DNA of 64,000 nt from Halorussus ruber (GTDB taxonomy: Archaea; Halobacteriota; Halobacteria; Halobacteriales; Haladaptataceae), in NCBI RefSeq assembly GCF_004765785.1, contig NZ_SBIT01000015.1:124001-188000 (forward strand), in the 5' to 3' direction. The notes under the pieces are model-generated. The model was not told the origin of the DNA. It worked only from the letters and a program-made list of their open reading frames with translations, and searched no databases. Positions 44,796 through 53,276 of this stretch are shown piece by piece (positions within the stretch are counted from its first letter, which is position 1; each line of letters begins with the position of its first letter). A program made the translations under genes and the position numbers.

Positions 44796-45437
44796 TCACT
44801 CCTCGTCGCCGCGGAAGCCCGGCGTCCCCAGTTCGTGGAGGCGACGGGACACGTGGGCAACGTCTTCCTGCAAGTCGTCGTGGTACTCGACCAGTCGGTC
44901 GCGCAGTTCGTCGTGCTGGCGCGAGAGCATCTGGACCGCCGAGAGCGCGGCGTTGAACGACTTGCCCGCGTCCACCGCGACGAGGGGCGCGCCCTGGGGC
45001 ATCCCGACGACCGAGGGCAGGGACTTCTCTTGGACCGGCACGCCGACGACCGGCAGGGGGTAGGCCAGCGAGGCCGTCATGTTCGGCAGGTCGGCGGATT
45101 TGCCGCCAGCGCCCGCGATAATCACGTCCAGACCGCGCTCCTCCGCGGTCTCGGCGTAGGCGTACATCAGTTCGGGCGTCCGGTGGGCCGACACGACGTA
45201 GGTCTCGAAGGTGAATCTGGCCTCCGGCGGGTCGTCGTAATCGGTGATTTCCTCGAAGCCGAGTTCGGTCAGCGCGTCGTAGGCTCCGGGTCGGCCCTCC
45301 TCGGACCCCGCCATCACGTCGAGGTCCGAGTCGCTCCCCATGACGATGCCGATTTCGGGGGTCTCCTCGGGATTTCTGTCGCGCTCTGCCTCCGCTCGCA
45401 GGTCGTCGATGAGTCGCTGGAGTTCGCTCTCGCTCAT
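44796..45437 (-). CDS. purE: N5-carboxyaminoimidazole ribonucleotide mutase PurE
   Basis: 213 residues. The nucleotide motif IVMGSDSDLDVM lies near residue 32, followed by VVSAHRTPELMYAYA, IAGAGGKSADLPNMTAS and GVPVQE. An insertion between the first motif and the histidine motif and a helical C-terminal tail (~170-213) are haloarchaeal additions. With PurK it carboxylates aminoimidazole ribonucleotide in purine synthesis. It overlaps purK by four bases. Confidence 0.94.
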   Translation of the reverse strand: MSESELQRLIDDLRAEAERDRNPEETPEIGIVMGSDSDLDVMAGSEEGRPGAYDALTELGFEEITDYDDPPEARFTFETYVVSAHRTPELMYAYAETAEERGLDVIIAGAGGKSADLPNMTASLAYPLPVVGVPVQEKSLPSVVGMPQGAPLVAVDAGKSFNAALSAVQMLSRQHDELRDRLVEYHDDLQEDVAHVSRRLHELGTPGFRGDEE

Positions 45438-46654
45438 TGGAAAGTCACCTCGTCTCGCAGGTCGCGGGCGTCCGAAAGTAGCTGTTCAACTGATTCCGCG
45501 TCGCTCTCGCAGTCTCCGACGACGGTCAGATGGCCCATCTTCCGCAGCGAGTAGACCTCGTGTTTGCCGTACCAGTGATAGCTCGCGCCGGGGTGGGCCA
45601 AAATCGCCTCGTCGCCCGAGAGGTCGGCGGGTTGGCGCTCGTCTACGTCGCCCAGAATGTTCGCCATCGCAATCGGACTCCGGAGGTCGGTCGCGCCGAG
45701 CGGTCGCCCGGTGACGCCCCGGACGTGCTGTTCGAACTGGGAACTCAGCGCGCCCTCGATGGTGTAGTGACCCGAGTTGTGGGGCCGAGGAGCGATTTCG
45801 TTGACGAGAATCTCCCCGTCGGGAGTCTCGAACATCTCGATGCCGTAGACGCCCCGGCCCGACAGCAGGTCCAGCACGCCCTCGGCAACCTCGCGGGCGC
45901 GCTCGGCGACCGCCTCGTCGGTCCGGGCCGGGACGACCGTCTCGCGCAGAATCTCCTCGCGGTGGACGTTCTCCCCGAGCGGGAAGGTGGCGGTCTCGCC
46001 GTCGTCGTCGGACGAGGTCCGATTGCTCGCCGAGGTTCCCTCGGCGGTGCCCTTGACGCCGATGACCGAGACCTCGCGCTCGAAGTCCACGAACTCCTCG
46101 ACCATCGCCCGCGCGCCGTCGCCCTCCGTGGTCTCCTCGATTTCGGCCAGCGCCTCGCCCGCGTCGCCCTCGTCGGCAATCGGGACGTTGCCCCGCCCGT
46201 CGTACCCGCCTTCGCGGGCCTTCAGCATGACGGGGTAGCCGAACTCTTCGAGCGCGGCGTCCAAGTCCTCGCGGTCGTCCACCTGCCGGAACTCGGGCAC
46301 CGGAATCCCGGCCTCTCGCAGGGCCTCCTTCTGGACCAACTTGTCCTGAATCGTCCGGAGCGTCTCGGGGTCGGGGTGGACCGGCACGTCGAACTCCGAC
46401 TCGACCGCTTCCAGCAGGTCCGGGTCGGCCAACTCGATTTCGTACGTCAAGTAGTCCGCGCGCGAGGCCAACTCCCGAACGCCCTCCTCGTCGTCGAAGT
46501 CGCCGACGATTTGGTCGCGGGCGACCGGCGAGGCCGGGCACTCGGGCGTCGGGTCGAGGACCACCACCTCGACGCCGAGCGGAGCGGCCGCCTCCGCCAG
46601 CATCCGGCCGAGCTGTCCGCCGCCGACGACGCCAAGCGTCTCTGTGTCGCTCAT
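45434..46654 (-). CDS. purK: N5-carboxyaminoimidazole ribonucleotide synthase PurK
   Basis: 406 residues. ATP-grasp enzyme: GVVGGGQLGRMLAEAAAPLG is the N-terminal dinucleotide-like loop; VMLKAREGGYDGRGN provides ATP-binding residues; FVDFEREVSVIGV and EIAPRPHNSGHYTIEGA form the active site. A short acidic insert follows VKGTAEG. CATAAG (46681-46686) is the minus-strand promoter. Operon with purE. Confidence 0.94.
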   Translation of the reverse strand: MSDTETLGVVGGGQLGRMLAEAAAPLGVEVVVLDPTPECPASPVARDQIVGDFDDEEGVRELASRADYLTYEIELADPDLLEAVESEFDVPVHPDPETLRTIQDKLVQKEALREAGIPVPEFRQVDDREDLDAALEEFGYPVMLKAREGGYDGRGNVPIADEGDAGEALAEIEETTEGDGARAMVEEFVDFEREVSVIGVKGTAEGTSASNRTSSDDDGETATFPLGENVHREEILRETVVPARTDEAVAERAREVAEGVLDLLSGRGVYGIEMFETPDGEILVNEIAPRPHNSGHYTIEGALSSQFEQHVRGVTGRPLGATDLRSPIAMANILGDVDERQPADLSGDEAILAHPGASYHWYGKHEVYSLRKMGHLTVVGDCESDAESVEQLLSDARDLRDEVTFQ

Positions 46655-46723
46655 CTACCCGGAGGTTGTGGATAGGTCTGCATAAGATTTGCCAACTCGG
46701 GCGAACGATATACAAGAACGTGG

Positions 46724-48481
46724 TTACTTACTGGACTGGCCTCGGAGGTACTCCTCGTCTACGAAGAAGACGGTCTCGCTCCCCCAGAGGGTCATCTCCT
46801 CCTCGAAGGCCCGGTAGCCGTCGAGTCGCCCCGCCACCGCGTCTCGGTCGTCGGCGCGGGCGATGACGACCGGCGGCGGGTTCGACCCGACCACGTCGAG
46901 TTTCGAGGTGCTATCGACTTCCGCGCCGTACTTCTCGGTGTACCACGGGAGCGGCAGGCGGTCGTACCATCCTCCTCCGGCGGCCCACCTGTCGTTTTTC
47001 GACTCGTCGCCGACGTAGAAATCGGTTCCGTAGTACAGCACGTCGATGCCCTCGTTGTTGTTCGAGGCGTAGCGAATCCGTTCGAGAGTGTCCCCCATTC
47101 CGGACGCGGGCTGGCCGTACTGGACCAGTTTGTTGCGCTCGGTCTCGTCCGCGTCGAGATGCTGGTCGGCCGGGTGCTGGTAGGTCGTGCTGACCCCCGT
47201 CGCGGCGACCTGCCCGGCGACGAGCAACACGAGCAAGGCCGCCAACGTCGCGCTCACGGCGTCGCCGTCGGTTATGGCCTCGGCACCCCACCGGACCAGA
47301 ATTGCGAGGCCGACCCCGGCGGGAATCGCCAGCGGCACGACCGCGTGGACGACCTCCCACGGGAAGGCGTTCTCCACGATGACGGGGTAGCCCAGAACGC
47401 TGACGAAGCCCCAGTAGAAGGTGAACGAGACCACGTCGCGGGGACGCTCGCCGACGTACCGGTCGGTGACGAACCCGACGACCGAGAGCGCCAGCAACGC
47501 GGCCGCGCCAGCCCATAGCACCGCGCCGAGCGACTTGAACGTCGAGAGGTACGACTTCTGGTTGCCCTCGCCCCACTTGCTGACGAACGACTCCCACGAC
47601 CCCACGGTCGCCTCCTCGACGACCGCGGGGAACATGCCGGGGTTCGAGAAGGCCTTCCAGAGGCCGGGTTCGGAGATGCCCTGCGACCGCGGCGCGTAGA
47701 AGAAGATGACGACCGCGAAGAAGAACACGAGTCCGAGGACGAGGTGGAGGCCCCACCGCCCTGCTCGAAGCGCGCGCCACGTCTTCCCGGCCTCCTCGCG
47801 CAGGAAGGCCTTCCGGTCGTCGGCTCCGGCGACCAACTGGAGGCGGTGGTCGAACAGAAGGACCGCCGCGCCGACCCACGTCACGACGTAGACCAGCACG
47901 TTCTCCTTGGTCGTGAACGCCAGCGCGACCATTAATGTCCCGAGGTAGAGGTAGCGGGGCTTCTTCGTGTCGAACAGTCGAACGTAGAACGCCAGCGCGT
48001 ACACCATGAACGCCGCCAGCAGGACGTCGTTGCGCATGAACCGCGAGTAGTAGAGGATGACGGGGTTGGCCGCGAAGAAGAGGCCGACCGCTATCATCTC
48101 GACCCGGCGGAGTCGCTCGCGCAGCAGCCACGCGGTCAGCGGGAGGAGGCCCGAGACGATTGCGACCGGCAGGCGCGCGAGGAAGTCGCTCGCGCCGAAC
48201 CACTGGAAGAGGTACTTGTTGACGTGGTAGAGGAACGGGCCGTGGATGACGGCGTGGTACTCCCAGATGCCGTTCTCGGCGTAGCGCAGAATCCAGTAGC
48301 CGACCCGTGCTTCGTCCCAGTGGAAGGTCCGCGACCCGAGCGCGAACAGTCGGAGCGACAGCGACAGCAGCGTCACCGCGAGGACCGCGGCCGCCGTCCT
48401 CGTGCCGACCGCTCGACCGAACGCGCTCGCGGACTCGGGGGTCCACCGCCGAGTCGTCGCGGACTGCTCGTCTGCAGTCAT
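46724..48481 (-). CDS. Agl23-type (TIGR03663) polytopic membrane protein
   Basis: 585 residues from the ATG at 48481. The opening resembles GT-39/PMT glycosyltransferases: LRLFALGSRTFHWDEARVGY with an acidic residue in the first extracytoplasmic loop, IHGPFLYHVNKYLFQWFGAS, and ~11 transmembrane helices. The C-terminal ~120 residues form an extracytoplasmic soluble domain. The family is called flippase-activity-associated protein Agl23 in haloarchaeal N-glycosylation literature. It is divergent from ribH across ~80 bases. Confidence 0.85.
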   Translation of the reverse strand: MTADEQSATTRRWTPESASAFGRAVGTRTAAAVLAVTLLSLSLRLFALGSRTFHWDEARVGYWILRYAENGIWEYHAVIHGPFLYHVNKYLFQWFGASDFLARLPVAIVSGLLPLTAWLLRERLRRVEMIAVGLFFAANPVILYYSRFMRNDVLLAAFMVYALAFYVRLFDTKKPRYLYLGTLMVALAFTTKENVLVYVVTWVGAAVLLFDHRLQLVAGADDRKAFLREEAGKTWRALRAGRWGLHLVLGLVFFFAVVIFFYAPRSQGISEPGLWKAFSNPGMFPAVVEEATVGSWESFVSKWGEGNQKSYLSTFKSLGAVLWAGAAALLALSVVGFVTDRYVGERPRDVVSFTFYWGFVSVLGYPVIVENAFPWEVVHAVVPLAIPAGVGLAILVRWGAEAITDGDAVSATLAALLVLLVAGQVAATGVSTTYQHPADQHLDADETERNKLVQYGQPASGMGDTLERIRYASNNNEGIDVLYYGTDFYVGDESKNDRWAAGGGWYDRLPLPWYTEKYGAEVDSTSKLDVVGSNPPPVVIARADDRDAVAGRLDGYRAFEEEMTLWGSETVFFVDEEYLRGQSSK

Positions 48482-48533
48482 CGTTTCCGGAATCCATCCG
48501 GAGGGATACAAGTTTTCCGGAGAACGGTAGTTC

Positions 48534-48539
48534 TTTTAC
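48534..48539 (+). promoter_or_regulatory. TATA box of ribH
   Basis: TTTTAC 23-28 bases before the ATG at 48562; leaderless arrangement. Confidence 0.5.
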
Positions 48540-48561
48540 GCGCCCAGACTTCGGTGCGCAC

Positions 48562-48963
48562 ATGGTTTCCCTCGGTCTCGTCGTCTCGCGGTTCAACCGC
48601 GAGATCACCGAGCAGATGGAAGAACACGCCCACGAGGCCGCCGCGGACCGCGGTGCCGAGGTGGTCGAAACCCTCCGCGTCCCCGGCGCGTACGACTCGC
48701 CGCTGGCGGCCGACCGACTGGCCCGCCGCGACGACATCGACGCGGTGGCAGTCGTCGGAACTGTCGTGACCGGCGACACCGACCACGACCAAGTCATCGC
48801 CGACGCGGCCGCACAAGGCCTCATCGACGTGAGTCTCGACCGGGACAAACCCGTCACCTTCGGGGTCTCCGGGCCGGGGATGTCCGGCGCGGAAGCTCGT
48901 GAGCGCGTGGACAAAGGCAAGGAAGCAGTAGACGCCGCAGTCGAACTCGCGGAGGAACTCTAA
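48562..48963 (+). CDS. ribH: 6,7-dimethyl-8-ribityllumazine synthase
   Basis: 133 residues. GLVVSRFNREITEQMEEHA, the VPGAYDSPLAADRLARR helix, VVGTVVTGDTDHDQVIADA and TFGVSGPGMSGAEAR cover the substrate and phosphate loops of lumazine synthase. It condenses the pyrimidine and the four-carbon sugar phosphate in riboflavin synthesis. One base separates its stop from the following aminotransferase start, so the two are one transcript. Confidence 0.93.
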   Translation: MVSLGLVVSRFNREITEQMEEHAHEAAADRGAEVVETLRVPGAYDSPLAADRLARRDDIDAVAVVGTVVTGDTDHDQVIADAAAQGLIDVSLDRDKPVTFGVSGPGMSGAEARERVDKGKEAVDAAVELAEEL

Positions 48964-48964
48964 C

Positions 48965-50107
48965 ATGGACTTCTCAGACAGAATTCAGCGTGTCGAACCG
49001 AGCGCGACCCTCGCAATCAGCAACCTCGCCAGCGAACTCGAAGCCGAGGGCGCTGACGTCGTGGACCTGAGCGTCGGCGAACCCGACTTCCCGACGCCCG
49101 AAAACATCGTCGAGGCCGGACAGGAAGCGATGGACGCCGGACACACCGGCTACACCTCCTCGAACGGAATTGCCGAACTCAAGGCGGCCATCGCCGAGAA
49201 ACTGCAGGGCGACGGTCTGGACCACGAGGCCGAGAACGTCATCGTCACCCCCGGCGCGAAGCAGGCGCTCTACGAGGCCATCCAGACCCTCGTTGACGAC
49301 GGCGACGAAGTCGTCCTGCTCGACCCGGCGTGGGTTTCCTACGAGGCGATGGTCAAGCTCGCAGGAGGAGATTTGAACCGCGTGGACCTCGCGCCCCACG
49401 ACTTCCAACTCGAACCCGCGCTTGAGGAACTCGGCGAAGCGATTTCCGACGAGACGGAACTCCTCGTGGTCAACTCGCCGAGCAACCCCACGGGAGCGGT
49501 CTACTCCGACGCCGCGCTGGAGGGCGTGCGCGACCTCGCGGTCGAACACGACGTGACCGTCATCAGCGACGAGATTTACCAGCAAATCACCTACGGCGAG
49601 GAGCCGACCAGTCTGGGAACCTTCGAGGGGATGGCCGACCGGACCGTCACGATAAACGGCTTCTCGAAGGCCTACTCGATGACCGGATGGCGGCTCGGCT
49701 ACTTCGCGGGGCCGGAGGAGCTGATTTCGCAGGCCGGGAAACTCCACTCTCACTCGGTCTCCTGCGCGACCAACTTCGTCCAGCACGCGGGCGTCGAGGC
49801 CCTCCGGAACACCGACGAGGCGGTCGAAGAGATGGTCGAGGCCTTCGCCGAGCGCCGGGAGTTCTTGCTTGACCGCTTGGGCGAGGAGGGCGTCGAGGCT
49901 CCGGAACCCGACGGCGCGTTCTACCTGATGATGCCCGTCGCTGACGACGACCAGACGTGGTGCGAGGAGGCGCTGGAAGAGGCCCACGTCGCCACCGTTC
50001 CGGGGAGCGCGTTCGGCGCGCCGGGCTACGCCCGCATCTCCTACGCCAACAGCAAGGAGCGCATCGGCGAGGCCGTGGACCGCCTCGTGGACGCAGACCT
50101 GCTGTAA
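48965..50107 (+). CDS. PLP-dependent aminotransferase (aspartate type)
   Basis: 380 residues. DLSVGEPDFPTPENIVEAG, TGYTSSNGIAELKAAIAEKL, TPGAKQALYEAI, NSPSNPTGAVYSD, SDEIYQQITYG and the PLP lysine in NGFSKAYSMTGWRLGY (Lys235) place it in class I, close to archaeal aspartate aminotransferases. It is a second aminotransferase of the same fold as that at 11.6 kb but clearly diverged. Coupling to ribH is conserved in some haloarchaea, although no direct metabolic link is obvious. Confidence 0.92.
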   Translation: MDFSDRIQRVEPSATLAISNLASELEAEGADVVDLSVGEPDFPTPENIVEAGQEAMDAGHTGYTSSNGIAELKAAIAEKLQGDGLDHEAENVIVTPGAKQALYEAIQTLVDDGDEVVLLDPAWVSYEAMVKLAGGDLNRVDLAPHDFQLEPALEELGEAISDETELLVVNSPSNPTGAVYSDAALEGVRDLAVEHDVTVISDEIYQQITYGEEPTSLGTFEGMADRTVTINGFSKAYSMTGWRLGYFAGPEELISQAGKLHSHSVSCATNFVQHAGVEALRNTDEAVEEMVEAFAERREFLLDRLGEEGVEAPEPDGAFYLMMPVADDDQTWCEEALEEAHVATVPGSAFGAPGYARISYANSKERIGEAVDRLVDADLL

Positions 50108-50204
50108 TCGAGACAGCTATCGCTCCGCAAGCGACTGTTCCCGCCTTTTGAGAACTGCCAGCTATTTTAAGGAACGTCCCGACGTATCTACTGGTACGAT
50201 TACC

Positions 50205-51101
50205 ATGTACGATACGCTCCTCGTCCCCACCGACGGAAGCGAACACGCCGAGCGCGCCGCCGAACACGCCCTGAGCGTGGCCCGCCTGTTCGACGCGACA
50301 GTCCACCTCGTCAACGTCGTGGACGTACAGGACGCTGGCGGCCTCTTCAGCGCGGGCGGCGTCGACAAAGAGTTCATCGAGCGACTCGAAGACGAGGCCC
50401 GCGAGACGATTGCGGAGGTCGAGGACCTCGCCGAACCCGACGACGACGTTCGCACGGCGGTCGTCCGGGGCAAGCCCTCCGAGGGCATCCTCGACTACGC
50501 CGACGAGAACGACGCGGACCTCGTCTTCATGGGGACCCACGGTCGGACCGGCCTGAACCGCTACGTCACCGGGAGCGTCACCGAGCGCGTCGTCCGACTC
50601 GCCGACGCGCCGGTGTTCACGGTGCGGGCGACCGACCGGAGCGTCCTCGGCGACGGCTACGACGACGTCCTGATTCCGACCGACGGGAGCGAGTGCGCTG
50701 CCGCCGCAATCGACCACGGTCTCGCCATCGCCGAGCAGTACGACGCGACCGTCCACGCGGTCAGCGTGGTCGACGTCCGGGCCTTGACGAGTTCCAACGA
50801 CATGCCGCCCCAGACCCGACTGCTGGAGCAGTTCGAAGAGCAGGGAGAGAAGGCGACCGAATCGGTCGCCGAGCGCGCCCGCGAGGCCGGTCTCGACGCG
50901 ACGACCGAGGTTCGAGACGGGATTCCGGCCCGGAGCCTCCTCGACTACGCCGACGAGAACGACGTGGACCTGATTGCGATGGGGACTCACGGTCGGACCG
51001 GGTTCCAGCGATACTTCCTCGGGAGCACCACCGCGAAGGTCGTCCGGACTGCCGACGTGCCGGTTTTGTCGGTGCGCTCGTCGGAGAACGCCGAGGAGTA
51101 G
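50205..51101 (+). CDS. Tandem universal stress protein
   Basis: 298 residues from the ATG at 50205 with two UspA domains. Each begins with a strand and an acidic ATP-site residue (TLLVPTDGSEHAERAAEHAL; VLIPTDGSECAAAAIDHGLA) and ends with the ATP loop (GTHGRTGLNRYVTGSVTE; GTHGRTGFQRYFLGSTTAKV). Both copies keep the G-x2-G-x9-G pattern, so both may bind ATP. ATTTTAAG at 50163-50170 is the promoter, giving a leader of about 10 bases. A regulatory or protective role under stress is typical. Confidence 0.92.
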   Translation: MYDTLLVPTDGSEHAERAAEHALSVARLFDATVHLVNVVDVQDAGGLFSAGGVDKEFIERLEDEARETIAEVEDLAEPDDDVRTAVVRGKPSEGILDYADENDADLVFMGTHGRTGLNRYVTGSVTERVVRLADAPVFTVRATDRSVLGDGYDDVLIPTDGSECAAAAIDHGLAIAEQYDATVHAVSVVDVRALTSSNDMPPQTRLLEQFEEQGEKATESVAERAREAGLDATTEVRDGIPARSLLDYADENDVDLIAMGTHGRTGFQRYFLGSTTAKVVRTADVPVLSVRSSENAEE

Positions 51102-51143
51102 CGCCGCTGTTGGCGTCGTGCGGTGGTCGGCGTCCTCTTTTTA

Positions 51144-51284
51144 TCAGGCTCGTGGACCGGTGACTGCTCTGAGCCGGTCGAGGAACTGTTCGACTAGCTC
51201 CTCGACTCCCGAGCGGTCGCCGTGGCGCTCGCGGTACTCCTCGGCGACCGACTGGTAGGTGCCGATGGTGTGGGAATCGGTCAT
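51144..51284 (-). pseudogene. Truncated SAM-dependent methyltransferase, N-terminal remnant
   Basis: A frame from the ATG at 51284 to TGA at 51144 gives 46 residues: HTIGTYQSVAEEYRERHGD, then VEELVEQFLDRLRAVTGPRA. This matches the front of haloarchaeal class I methyltransferases, where a V(A)EEY..RHGDRS helix is followed by a strand VLDVGCGPG. Here translation stops exactly where that SAM-binding motif should begin. The rest of the gap (51285-51476) shows no continuation. It is either a relic or a micro-protein made from the methyltransferase cap helices. Confidence 0.5.
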
Positions 51285-51476
51285 TCGTCGGCGGCTCGGC
51301 GTCGGAACGCTTGAATCTGGCTCAGCCCTCTCGGGGTAGTCGGACTGGCAGTTACGGAGTCATCGACGCTGTTGACTGACTTGCCAACTCCCTGCCCGCA
51401 ACTGCGCGAAACGTCCAACCCGAGTTGGTCCCGTATTGGTATTTAAAATCTCGCCGCTGAGAAGGAAGTCGAGTAT

Positions 51477-52298
51477 TCAGTCCAGACTCAGGCCCGGATG
51501 CCACCGCTCGACGCCCGCTTCCTGCTTTTTCTGGTCCATCTGCGCCAGTAGCTTCACCGCGAGGCTGGCGGTCTCGGCGGCGCGGTTCTCGCCCTCGGTC
51601 ATGAACTCGCCGGTCTCGCGGTTGGCGAACACCGAGCAGACCGCGCCCGCCCGGAGGTCGTAGACGTTGGCGAGAGTCATGATGGCGCTGGCCTCCATCT
51701 CGATGTTCTTGACGTTCGCGTCCTTCAGGGCGTCCACGAGTTCGTCGCTCCCGGCGGCCTCGAAGCCGTCGAAGCCCGGTCGGCCCTGCCCGGCGTAGAA
51801 GCTGTCGGCGCTCATCGTGATGCCGGTGTGGTAGTCGTAGTCGAGGCGCTCGGCGGCGGCGACGAGCGCGGAGACGACCTCGTAGTCTGCGACCGCGGGG
51901 TAGTCCTCGCGGACGTACTCGTCGCTGGTGCCCTCTTGGCGGACCCCGCCGGTCGTGATGACCAAGTCGCCGACCTCCATGCCCTCCTGAATCGCACCAC
52001 AGGAGCCGACTCGGATGAACGTGTCCACGCCGACGCGGGCCAACTCCTCGACCGCGATTGCCGCGGAGGGGCTACCGATACCGGTCGAGGTGACGCTGAT
52101 GGGCGTGCCCTCGTAGTCGCCCGTGACGGTCCGGTACTCGCGGTGGTGGGCCTTCTCCTCGGCGTCGTCCCAGAACTGAGTAATCTTCTCGACTCGCTCG
52201 GGGTTGCCCGGCAAGAGCACGGCGTCGGCCACGTCGTCCTCGCCGACCTCGATGTGATACTGCACCTCGTCGTTGGGGTCTTCGCTATCGCCGGTCAT
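51477..52298 (-). CDS. udp: Nucleoside phosphorylase (uridine phosphorylase type)
   Basis: 273 residues. Phosphate-binding ADAVLLPGNPERVEKI, the STGIGSPSAAIAVEEL loop, FIRVGSCGAIQEGMEVGDLV and NVKNIEMEASAIMTLA, which holds the ribose-binding Glu-Met-Glu, define the NP-I phosphorylase family. It splits pyrimidine nucleosides into base and ribose 1-phosphate. Cytidine deaminase, on the same strand beyond a repeat, would feed it uridine. Confidence 0.9.
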   Translation of the reverse strand: MTGDSEDPNDEVQYHIEVGEDDVADAVLLPGNPERVEKITQFWDDAEEKAHHREYRTVTGDYEGTPISVTSTGIGSPSAAIAVEELARVGVDTFIRVGSCGAIQEGMEVGDLVITTGGVRQEGTSDEYVREDYPAVADYEVVSALVAAAERLDYDYHTGITMSADSFYAGQGRPGFDGFEAAGSDELVDALKDANVKNIEMEASAIMTLANVYDLRAGAVCSVFANRETGEFMTEGENRAAETASLAVKLLAQMDQKKQEAGVERWHPGLSLD

Positions 52299-52386
52299 CG
52301 CGTTTGCTGACTCTGCGTGTGCGTATAAATTCCGAGGATACTCGGAGGCGGTGGTCGCGTTGCGAACCCGTGCTGTTTTCTTTCCC

Positions 52387-52505
52387 GGCGCGCGCTGGCG
52401 CGACCCCGTGTCGCGCCCTCATTCGCGCGAGGGACGAACGACCGCGCTCTGCGCGGGAGTGAGGAGGTTGGGGAGGCGTGAGGCACTCGCTCGGCGAGGC
52501 TTTCC
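52387..52505 (+). repeat. Structured dispersed repeat, family 2 copy D
   Basis: GGCGCGCGCTGGCGCGAC, loop CCCGT, GTCGCGCC, then CGCGCGAGGGACGAACGACC, a hairpin CGCGC/GCGCG, and the core GAGTGAGGAGGTTGGGGAGG. It leads straight into family 1 copy 3 through GCTTTCCATCGGCGAACGCC. Confidence 0.8.
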
Positions 52506-52540
52506 ATCGGCGAACGCCCGACCGGGAAACCGACAGGGAG

Positions 52541-52662
52541 GGATGAAGGGACCGCCCGGTCGCGTTCATTGTAGTCGCTCCTCGACTCTTATCCGCGACG
52601 GGCGGTGCCGAGAGGAGCGGATATGTCGAGGAGCGACCGCGAGCGGGCGGGGGCTTCAAGAG
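52541..52662 (+). repeat. Structured dispersed repeat, family 1 copy 3
   Basis: Outer arms GGATGAAGGGACCGCCCGGT and AGCGGGCGGGGGCTTCAAG. The inner stem GTCGCTCCTCGAC pairs perfectly with GTCGAGGAGCGAC, then CTTATCCGC with GCGGATAT. It is the shortest copy, with a minimal apical loop. With family 2 copy D it forms a composite (52387-52662) between the phosphorylase and deaminase genes. Confidence 0.84.
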
Positions 52663-52786
52663 GTGTTCACGACCCTCATTGCCGTTGCGTCGGTAACGGT
52701 GCAAAGCGACCGAGCGTGGGCTTCGGAAGCCAACCCCGTGACGCCCCTACCGTCCACGTTCGCAGGTCTCGACACCCTCGACGCCC

Positions 52787-53191
52787 TTACTCCAGCATCT
52801 CCTCGGTAATCGTGTTCGGCAGGAGTTCGCCGAGGGTGTACTCGGCCACGTCGGCGCTCCCGTCTGCCGACTCGCCCTCGTCGCAGAGAATCGGCAGGTC
52901 GTCGTCGCAGAACTCCGAGAGCGTCTGGCGGCACATCCCGCAGGGGGTCACGCCGTCCCGAGCGCCGGAACTGACCGCCAGCGCCGCGAACTCGCGGTGG
53001 CCCTCCTTGATTGCCTCGGCGATGGCGACCTCCTCGGCGTGGAGGCTGTTGCTGTAGTTGGCGTTCTCGATGTTACACCCGACGTAGACGCTTCCGTCGG
53101 CGGTCTGGAGCGCCGCGCCGACCGGGTAGTCCGAGTAGGGCACGTGCGCCTCGTCCTGCACTTCGCGTGCGGCTTCGACGAGTTCGTCCAT
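52787..53191 (-). CDS. cdd: Cytidine deaminase
   Basis: 134 residues from the ATG at 53191. The zinc site is NSLHAEEVA (here Cys of some families is replaced by His51, with catalytic Glu53) plus PCGMCRQTL (Cys84, Cys87). Substrate loop VPYSDYPVGAAL and NIENANYSNS are typical of the short, tetrameric CDA. It deaminates cytidine and deoxycytidine to uridine forms for salvage. The promoter lies at 53219-53224. Confidence 0.93.
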   Translation of the reverse strand: MDELVEAAREVQDEAHVPYSDYPVGAALQTADGSVYVGCNIENANYSNSLHAEEVAIAEAIKEGHREFAALAVSSGARDGVTPCGMCRQTLSEFCDDDLPILCDEGESADGSADVAEYTLGELLPNTITEEMLE

Positions 53192-53218
53192 GGTGGCGGG
53201 GTTTGGAGCGGGCGGGGC

Positions 53219-53252
53219 ATATATCCCCCGTCTGCGACCACTAGCATTTATT
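53219..53252. promoter_or_regulatory. Divergent promoters of cdd (left) and the 53.3 kb membrane gene (right)
   Basis: ATATAT at 53219-53224 lies 28-33 bases from the cdd ATG on the minus strand. ATTTATT at 53246-53252 lies 25-31 bases before the plus-strand ATG at 53277. The two boxes are only ~22 bases apart, so the promoters may interfere. Confidence 0.6.
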
Positions 53253-53276
53253 GTCGTTTTTCTGGTAGCTTGTCGT

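Noticed and set aside
46724-48920. A 669-codon minus-strand frame overlapping the Agl23-type gene and ribH
   Set aside because: It is a different frame of the same strand with Arg/Pro-rich composition and no domain; the membrane-protein frame is clearly the real one.
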